A DNA stretch of 5,219 bases. It comes from an uncultured Verrucomicrobiota bacterium. GTDB lineage: Bacteria > Verrucomicrobiota > Kiritimatiellia > RFP12 > UBA1067. The DNA is taken from NCBI GenBank assembly GCA_945947925.1, contig CAMEZU010000143.1:1-5219 (forward strand), written 5' to 3'. Position numbers and translations under genes: made by a program. This document shows positions 1 to 5,219 of the stretch, piece by piece. The stretch's first letter is position 1. The number at the start of each line of letters is the position of its first letter. The notes below the pieces were generated by a model. That model searched no databases, was not told the origin of the DNA, and saw only the letters and a list, made by a program, of their open reading frames with translations.

Positions 1-2466
1 GGGACGACGCCGGTCCTGTTCGCCAGGATCCTGACGGAAGGGGACTGGCTTCCGACGGATGCCCTGGCCGTCGAACCGGCCGATGCCGGAACCGTGAAAG
101 CCGAACCGGACGGATGGGTCGTCTGGACGCCGTCCGGGAAGCCCATGACGGGGAAGGGGCCGAACGGAAAGCCCTATGCGCCCGTCCAGGTCAAGATCGG
201 CGTCCCGGACATCAAGTTCCGCGCCTTCAACCAGTTCTATGCCGAGGTCGACAACGCGAACGGGTCCTTCGGGGGCGAAGTGCATCTTCTGACGGCCCGT
301 CCGAAGCATGAGGAGCTGAAGAACAAGAATCCGATCGCCGCAGGCACCTCGGCGGTCGAGATCCATTTCCCCGGCGTCGGGGCCCCGGCGCGTCTTCTCG
401 AGGCGAAGCTCGTCGTGCCGAAAGACATCGCCCCGACGCTGGCGAAGCCGGTGCGCTTCCGCTGCCGGATGCGTCTCACGGACTACAACCACGAGAAGAC
501 GTTCAGCGAACCCGTCGCTGCGGCCCTTGCCTACGAGCCTGTGGCGGGGTTGACGGATCAGGAACGGACCGCTGCGGAGAAACCGCGGAAGCAGTTCAAG
601 GCGAGATTCGAGGCTTTCGATCGTACCCTGCGCAACGCTACGGCGTCGATGGACGAGAAGATCAAGGCCTACGAAGGTCTGGCCGTCATCCGCGACCAGG
701 CGCCGCGGTGGATCGAGCGCGGCGCGCTCGAGGCGGCTGCGGCCGCAGAGCGGGGGAAGGGGCGCATTCTTTACGGACTCGCCACGGGGGCGGACAAGGT
801 GGCGCGCGACGACGTCTTCTGCGGCACGATGCGCGGCAAGGCCGAGCTCGACCTCGCCCGGAATGAAGCCGAGGGCCTGCAGGTCGTCCTCTATCCCGAC
901 GAACCGATCAAGGCGCTGTCCTGGGCCGTTTCGCCGCTGTACGACAAGGACGGCAACCTGTTGGAGGGCATGGCGATGAACCTGTCGCCCGTTGGCTACG
1001 TCGCACTGACCGATCCCGCGTACATTCCGCCGCGGCCGTTCCGCGAGACGGCGCCCGATCCGATTCTCGAGCATGTCAAGGCGATCGACCTCGCCGCCCA
1101 CCGCTTCCAGCCGTTCTTCCTGGACGTGCGCGCCTCGGCGCAGGCGAAGCCCGGCGTCTATACGGGAACGGTGGCGTTCCGCGATGCGGCGAAGACGCTG
1201 TATGCGAAGGTTCCCCTTACGGTCACCGTCCATGCCTTCGAACTGCCGAAGGCGAGGACCTTCCCGATGGTGTTCAGCTCGCCGACCTTTTCGCCGAAGA
1301 ATCCGTTCCTCAAGCTCTACGCGAAGGACGAGGAGACGATCCGCCGCTACGGGGAGTTCCTGAAGAGCGACCACGGCAAGCCGTCCAAGGAGCCCGAGGG
1401 CGTGCGTCGGCTCTGGGACGTGGCGTACGGCTATCACCGGCTTCTCTCCGACCACAACATCCCGACCCAGGACATCTATGCGAGCGTGCGCAACGTGCGT
1501 CCCGCCTGGCTCCGCAACCTCATGGTCGCCGATTCGCCGAACTGGTACTGCCTCGGCTATGACAACGCGGGACCGATTGTCGAGAAAGTCGCCGCACACG
1601 TCGAGCCGATGCGCAAGGACGGCGTGGCGAAGGCCGCCTATCTCTACGGCTTCGACGAGATCCGCATGTCCGATACGCGCGCGTTCCAGGGTATGAAGCG
1701 GGACTACGCCGCCGTCAAGGCGGCCTATCCCGAGGTGCGCACGATGTGCACGGCCCTCGACGGGTCCTTCGGCGTGAAGAGCGACACCGAGCAGGAGGTC
1801 GACTGCTGGGTCTGGCCGTCCGACGGCTATGCCGGCTCGCGCAAGAACGCCGAGCGGGCGCGGGCGCGCGGCAAGCAGGTCTGGTACTATCCCTGCAACT
1901 GGCCGTACCATCCGCATGCGAACCTGCATCTCGAGAACCTCGGGACGGGTACGCGCGTCCTCTGCGGACTCTATCCGTGGAAGTACAAGGCGGACGGCAT
2001 GCTCTACTATGCGACGGCGATGAGCAAGGTCCAGACGACCTCGCGGGAGAATGGTTTCGAGAAGGAGCGGCGCATCGAGGATCCGAAGATCCTGCCGGCG
2101 GGACCTCTCTACGGCATCGAGCACTGCTATTCGATGTTCCGCTCGAACGGCGACGGCATGCTCGTCTATCCGGGTCCCGACGGGGTCCTCCCGTGCCTGC
2201 GCCTGAAGGAGATCCGCGACGGCGTGGACGACTACGAGTATCTCGTGCTCCTCGATGCGGCGACGAAGAACGTCCGCGCGGGAACTCTGAAGGTCGCCGA
2301 CGAGAAGGGCTTCCTGTCCGAGGCCGACGAGCTCCTGCTGGTGACGGACGATCTGTGTCGCGGCGACACGCACTATCCCGAGACGGGGACGCCGATTCTC
2401 GCCTGGCGCGCGCGGGTGGCGAAGCTCCTGGATGCCGCTGTGGCGCTGGAAAGGAAGGCGAGGTGA
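1..2466 (+). CDS. DUF4091/GH123-like glycoside hydrolase family protein, 5'-truncated by window edge
   Basis: The frame is open from base 1 to the TGA at 2464-2466 (821 residues visible), so the start lies upstream. A GTG at 94 is possible but has no ribosome binding site and falls inside continuous coding sequence. Numbering from base 1, residues about 60-185 look like a beta-rich domain and about 195-260 like a charged helical segment. A beta-sandwich follows, including LARNEAEGLQVVLYP (about 283-297) and PGVYTGTVAF (about 383-392), typical of the domain before DUF4091. The C-terminal half resembles a GH123/DUF4091 barrel: YGFDE holds an Asp-Glu pair (552-553) where GH123 has its catalytic pair for substrate-assisted cleavage of N-acetylhexosaminides, and the end carries the family-typical DGVDDYEYL (from 740). 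Many DUF4091 proteins have no known activity, so beta-N-acetylgalactosaminidase is only one possibility. The signal peptide, if any, is out of view. It overlaps the next gene by one base. Confidence 0.8.
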   Translation, partial: GTTPVLFARILTEGDWLPTDALAVEPADAGTVKAEPDGWVVWTPSGKPMTGKGPNGKPYAPVQVKIGVPDIKFRAFNQFYAEVDNANGSFGGEVHLLTARPKHEELKNKNPIAAGTSAVEIHFPGVGAPARLLEAKLVVPKDIAPTLAKPVRFRCRMRLTDYNHEKTFSEPVAAALAYEPVAGLTDQERTAAEKPRKQFKARFEAFDRTLRNATASMDEKIKAYEGLAVIRDQAPRWIERGALEAAAAAERGKGRILYGLATGADKVARDDVFCGTMRGKAELDLARNEAEGLQVVLYPDEPIKALSWAVSPLYDKDGNLLEGMAMNLSPVGYVALTDPAYIPPRPFRETAPDPILEHVKAIDLAAHRFQPFFLDVRASAQAKPGVYTGTVAFRDAAKTLYAKVPLTVTVHAFELPKARTFPMVFSSPTFSPKNPFLKLYAKDEETIRRYGEFLKSDHGKPSKEPEGVRRLWDVAYGYHRLLSDHNIPTQDIYASVRNVRPAWLRNLMVADSPNWYCLGYDNAGPIVEKVAAHVEPMRKDGVAKAAYLYGFDEIRMSDTRAFQGMKRDYAAVKAAYPEVRTMCTALDGSFGVKSDTEQEVDCWVWPSDGYAGSRKNAERARARGKQVWYYPCNWPYHPHANLHLENLGTGTRVLCGLYPWKYKADGMLYYATAMSKVQTTSRENGFEKERRIEDPKILPAGPLYGIEHCYSMFRSNGDGMLVYPGPDGVLPCLRLKEIRDGVDDYEYLVLLDAATKNVRAGTLKVADEKGFLSEADELLLVTDDLCRGDTHYPETGTPILAWRARVAKLLDAAVALERKAR
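2451..2458 (+). promoter_or_regulatory. Ribosome binding site and TGATG stop/start overlap for the GH39-CE15 gene
   Basis: A purine-rich AAGGAAGG lies seven bases before the ATG at 2466, inside the end of the preceding gene. The preceding stop TGA (2464-2466) shares its A with this ATG. This supports the start at 2466 over the longer open stretch upstream in the same frame, and suggests translational coupling of the two genes. Confidence 0.6.
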
Positions 2467-4853
2467 TGAGACTCGTCCTTTTGCCCCTCGGGATCCTTTC
2501 ACTGTCGGTGGCCGTTGCCGCGCCGCTGACGGTGTCCGTCGACCTGTCATCCCCCCTCGGTCCCGTCAAGCCGCTGAACGGCGTCAACAACGGCCCATCC
2601 GGCAGCGCCCGCGCACCGGAACTCGGTAATTCAGCGGATTTCGCCGCCCTCGCGATCCCGTTCGTGCGCACGCATGACTCGTCCTTCAATCCCGGCTACG
2701 GCGGCGAACATTCGATCGACATCTCGGCGGTGTTCCCCGATTTCTCTGCGGACGAAAACGATCCGAAGGCCTACGACTTCACGTTTACGGACGGCTATCT
2801 TGCGTCGATCCGCGCATCGGGCGCGAAGATCTACTACCGGCTTGGACAGAAGATCGAACACGGCGCGAAGAAGTACCATACGAAGCCGGCGGATTTCGCC
2901 AAGTGGGCGCGGATTTGCGAGAAGGTGATGGATCGCTACCCCGATGTCGCCTACTGGGAAATCTGGAACGAGCCGGATCATTCGGACGCGACCTGGGGTG
3001 GCATGCCTGCGGAGTTCTATGATTTTTATGAGACGGTCGCCAAGCATCTGAAGGCGAAGTTCCCGGACCGCAGGATCGGCGGTCCCGCCATCGCCGGTTC
3101 GCAGAAGTGGGGACGCAAGTTCCTCGTCGAGATGCGCAAGCGCGAGGTGCCGATCGACTTCGTCTCCTGGCATCTCTACACCGCCGATCCGAAGGCCGTC
3201 GCGACGAAGGCCGCCGAATGGCGCAAGCTGATCGACGACTGCGGTTATCCCCAGGCCGAATCGCACCTGACGGAATGGAACTACATCCGCGGTTGGCGCT
3301 GCGGTGACTACGTGGCATCGATGCGGGCGATCGGCAACGAGACGGGTGCGGCGTTCACGGCGGCCTTCCTGGTTGACGCGCAGGCGGCGCCGGTGGACAT
3401 GATGGCGTACTACGATGCGCGTCCGTCCGGCTACAACGGTCTGTTCGATCCGGCGAACAATGCGCCGCGTCCGACCTACTGGGCGTTCGACGCCTGGCGG
3501 ACGCTGCGGTCGCTTTCGACGTCCGTCGCCGTGCGCACGGAGGATGCGTCCCGTGAGGTGCGGTGCGCGGCTGCGTGCGACGGGAGGCGGTTTGCGCTGC
3601 TGGTCGTGCGGTTCTCCGGCGATCTCAATCAGGCGGTCTCGCGAGAGGTTACCGTCGACCTCGGGTCCGTCGTCCTCGAAGACGTGACAGTCAAGACACT
3701 CGACTCCCGTCATGCCTTCCAGGCGCGTCCTGCCGTCGTGCAGGACGGCCGTCTCTCGCTCTCCCTCGAGCCGCGGTCGTTCGCGCTGGTCGAAGGACGC
3801 CTGACCGGAAGGACGGCTGATGTGGCCGCCTGGAATGCGCTCGGATTCCGTGAGGAGACGCTGGCTTTCTTCAAGACCAACGTGTTCGGCAACCGACCGG
3901 TGGAGCGTCCCGCGCAGCTTTCCTTCGCTCCGGTCGGGGATGACGTCGAGCTGTTCGGAGGAACGGCGTTTCGGCGTGACGTGCGCATTTCCTACGGCGG
4001 ACCGTACGGCACCAATTCCTTTGTTGTCACAGCCGTCGTTCCCAGGCGCGAAAAGAAGGTCCCGGCCTTTCTGCTGATCAACCGCCTCCCGGCGGAGCGT
4101 TATCTTCAGGCGGACAATCCGCGCTCCCGCGGCTACTGGCCGGTCGAGGAGATCGTCCGCCGCGGGTATGCGGCGATTTCCTTCTTCTACGGGGACGTGG
4201 CGCCGGACCGGAGTTCGGGCAATACGGAGGGTGTCTTCCCGTGTTTCGAAGACATGAAGATTCAGTACCGTCCGAAGGACAACTGGGGCACGCTCTCTGC
4301 CTGGGCCTGGGGCGCGAGCCGCGTCATGGACTGGATCGAGACGGAGCCGCTCCTCGATGCCGCGCACGTTGCCGTGGTCGGTCACAGCCGCGGCGGCAAG
4401 GCGTCCCTCTGGACCGGTGTCACCGACACGCGCTTTGCGATGGCCTGCGTGAACGGATCCGGCTGCGCGGGCGCGAAGCTCAATGCGATGGACCTTCCGC
4501 AGTCCGAGCACATCGTCGACATCGTCCGTACCTTCTCCTACTGGTTCGCACCGAATTACATCCGCTACGTGAACCGCGACGATGCGCTTCCGTTCGACCA
4601 GCACCAGCTGCTCGCCCTGATGGCGCCGCGGCTTCTGTGCGTCGGGTCGGGCTCGACGGACCACTGGGCGGGTCCGGCGGGCGAGCGCGAATCGTGCGTC
4701 CTTGCGTCCCCGGCCTGGGAGGCGCAGGGGAAGAAGGGCCTTGCCGACGGCGGTTCGGTATCCTATCACAAGCATGAGGGCGGACATGGCCTGCGTGCGG
4801 ACGACTGGAAGGTGTATCTGGATTTTGCGGACGCCCACGGGTGGCAGGATTGA
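2466..4853 (+). CDS. Secreted two-domain enzyme: GH39-type glycosidase fused to CE15 glucuronoyl-esterase-type domain
   Basis: Complete, 795 residues. The start is fixed by the ribosome binding site, the TGATG overlap and an immediate signal peptide (residues 1-19, hydrophobic core then AVAA before Pro20). Residues about 21-345 form a GH39-like barrel: GVNNGP near the start, WEIWNEPD with likely acid/base Glu169, and LTEWN with likely nucleophile Glu270. Residues about 346-445 look like the C-terminal beta-sandwich common in GH39. GH39 contains beta-xylosidases and alpha-L-iduronidases, among others, so the sugar is uncertain. From about 450 a CE15 domain begins. It has VVGHSRGGKASLW (nucleophile Ser641, oxyanion-type Arg642, Lys645), NGSGCAG (663-669), DQHQLLALMAPR (711-722), TDHWAGP (731-737) and EGGHGL with likely catalytic His774. 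CE15 enzymes cleave esters on glucuronic acid, classically lignin-glucuronoxylan links. The usual Glu before SG is Gly664 here, and Asp732 may replace it. The linker is short and not Ser/Thr/Pro-rich. Predicted periplasmic or extracellular. Confidence 0.88.
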   Translation: MRLVLLPLGILSLSVAVAAPLTVSVDLSSPLGPVKPLNGVNNGPSGSARAPELGNSADFAALAIPFVRTHDSSFNPGYGGEHSIDISAVFPDFSADENDPKAYDFTFTDGYLASIRASGAKIYYRLGQKIEHGAKKYHTKPADFAKWARICEKVMDRYPDVAYWEIWNEPDHSDATWGGMPAEFYDFYETVAKHLKAKFPDRRIGGPAIAGSQKWGRKFLVEMRKREVPIDFVSWHLYTADPKAVATKAAEWRKLIDDCGYPQAESHLTEWNYIRGWRCGDYVASMRAIGNETGAAFTAAFLVDAQAAPVDMMAYYDARPSGYNGLFDPANNAPRPTYWAFDAWRTLRSLSTSVAVRTEDASREVRCAAACDGRRFALLVVRFSGDLNQAVSREVTVDLGSVVLEDVTVKTLDSRHAFQARPAVVQDGRLSLSLEPRSFALVEGRLTGRTADVAAWNALGFREETLAFFKTNVFGNRPVERPAQLSFAPVGDDVELFGGTAFRRDVRISYGGPYGTNSFVVTAVVPRREKKVPAFLLINRLPAERYLQADNPRSRGYWPVEEIVRRGYAAISFFYGDVAPDRSSGNTEGVFPCFEDMKIQYRPKDNWGTLSAWAWGASRVMDWIETEPLLDAAHVAVVGHSRGGKASLWTGVTDTRFAMACVNGSGCAGAKLNAMDLPQSEHIVDIVRTFSYWFAPNYIRYVNRDDALPFDQHQLLALMAPRLLCVGSGSTDHWAGPAGERESCVLASPAWEAQGKKGLADGGSVSYHKHEGGHGLRADDWKVYLDFADAHGWQD

Positions 4854-4855
4854 TG

Positions 4856-4867
4856 AAGGAGAAAGGA
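4856..4867 (+). promoter_or_regulatory. Ribosome binding site for the downstream secreted gene
   Basis: AAGGAG (4856-4861) and then AAAGGA (4862-4867) lie 12 and 6 bases before the ATG at 4874. The second has ideal spacing for that start. An in-frame ATG at 4853 overlaps the previous stop as TGATG and would add seven residues (MKEKGRN), but it would place these sites inside the gene. The site therefore favours 4874. Confidence 0.6.
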
Positions 4868-4873
4868 CGAAAC

Positions 4874-5219
4874 ATGAATAAGACAAGAGGAGGTCTGTTC
4901 GGACGGATGCTCATGGGAGGAATCCTGGTCGGGGCGTCACTGCAGGCGTTGGCGGCGGCGCCGGAATTCGAAAAGGCCATTGCAGAGGCGGCGAAGCTGC
5001 CGCATCCGCGGTTGTTTGCGTCCGCCGCAGACTTTGACACTGAGAAGGCGTACCTGACGCAGACGGGAACGCCGAATGCGTTTGCCGCGCGGCGCGTGAT
5101 TGCGCGGGCGGACGATCTCCTCAAGAAGCCCGTCCTGGAGCGCAAGCAGATCGGTCGTCGTCTTCTGGACGTCTCGCGCAAGGAGCTCTACCGCCTCTCG
5201 CATCTTGCGATGGCGTATC
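4874..5219 (+). CDS. Secreted heparinase II/III-like polysaccharide lyase family protein, N-terminal fragment
   Basis: The frame stays open to the window end, giving 115 residues of a longer protein. The start at 4874 follows a well-spaced ribosome binding site. Residues 1-29 form a signal peptide: basic NKTRGGLFGR, hydrophobic core from Met12, and ALAAA as the cleavage region, so the product is exported. The mature part has HPRLF (44-48), then a helical stretch with ADDLLKKP (79-86), IGRRLLDVSRKEL (93-105) and LSHLAMAY (108-115). A leading HPRL motif, then LL..P, then GRRLL.VSR..L and an Ala-rich helix is the pattern I associate with the alpha-toroid start of heparinase II/III-type proteins, which cleave uronic-acid polysaccharides by beta-elimination. 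The catalytic residues and C-terminal beta-sheet domain lie outside the window, so activity and PL family cannot be assigned. The 20-base gap from the previous gene suggests the same operon. Confidence 0.65.
   Translation, partial: MNKTRGGLFGRMLMGGILVGASLQALAAAPEFEKAIAEAAKLPHPRLFASAADFDTEKAYLTQTGTPNAFAARRVIARADDLLKKPVLERKQIGRRLLDVSRKELYRLSHLAMAY

Noticed and set aside
94..96. GTG at 94 as the true start of the first gene
   Set aside because: The frame is open back to base 1 with sensible residues, no ribosome binding site precedes the GTG, and no signal peptide follows it, so the gene is better read as truncated by the window edge.
1746..2465. Upstream extension of the GH39-CE15 reading frame to an ATG at 1746
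   Set aside because: The extension overlaps the DUF4091 gene out of frame and is Arg/Gly-rich with no family signal. The ATG at 2466 has a ribosome binding site and an immediate signal peptide.
1715..2689. 324-codon minus-strand open frame spanning the first gene junction
   Set aside because: The translation is almost entirely Arg/Ser/Pro-rich low-complexity sequence, as expected from reading a high-GC coding region on the wrong strand.
4854..4873. Possible promoter or terminator between the second and third genes
   Set aside because: The gap is only 20 bases and is filled by the ribosome binding site; no hairpin with a T-run or -10/-35 pair is visible.
2631..4886. 751-codon open frame on the minus strand opposite the GH39-CE15 gene
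   Set aside because: It is an antisense shadow of a GC-rich gene with strong third-position bias. Its translation is Arg-rich without recognisable motifs, while the plus strand has clear catalytic motifs throughout.

Overview
This is a GC-rich window of about 63% G+C (estimated by eye), carrying three closely packed genes on the + strand. All three look like exported or carbohydrate-active enzymes. The layout (a run of secreted glycan-degrading enzymes joined by one-base stop/start overlaps, with no SusC/SusD pair in view) and the families present (DUF4091/GH123-like, GH39, CE15, heparinase II/III-like) suggest a polysaccharide-degrading bacterium, most likely from the PVC group (Verrucomicrobiota, Kiritimatiellota, Lentisphaerota or Planctomycetota). 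That placement is inferred from gene content and style; no marker gene is present.

Region by region: 1-2466 is the 3' part of a large DUF4091/GH123-like protein whose reading frame is already open at base 1, so its true start lies upstream. 2466-4853 is a complete 795-residue secreted protein. It fuses a GH39-type glycosidase (acid/base Glu in WNEPD, nucleophile Glu in TEWN) to a C-terminal CE15 glucuronoyl-esterase-type alpha/beta hydrolase (GHSRGGK nucleophile motif). 4874-5219 is the 5' end of a third secreted protein. Its N-terminus resembles the leading helical region of heparinase II/III-type polysaccharide lyases, and it runs off the window.

The genes probably form one operon. The first junction is a TGATG overlap and the second is either a 20-base gap or another TGATG overlap. 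Purine-rich ribosome binding sites precede both internal starts, and neither junction has room for a promoter or terminator. Together they look like part of a locus for degrading a uronic-acid-containing polysaccharide: a lyase-like enzyme to cut the chain, an esterase to remove esters from glucuronic acid, and glycosidases to trim the products. Whether the target is plant glucuronoxylan or a glycosaminoglycan-like or algal/mucosal polymer cannot be settled here.

The most notable item is the GH39-CE15 fusion. Its esterase half appears to lack the usual catalytic Glu position and to carry a possible replacement Asp in a later loop. I saw no RNA genes, mobile elements, CRISPR arrays or notable repeats.
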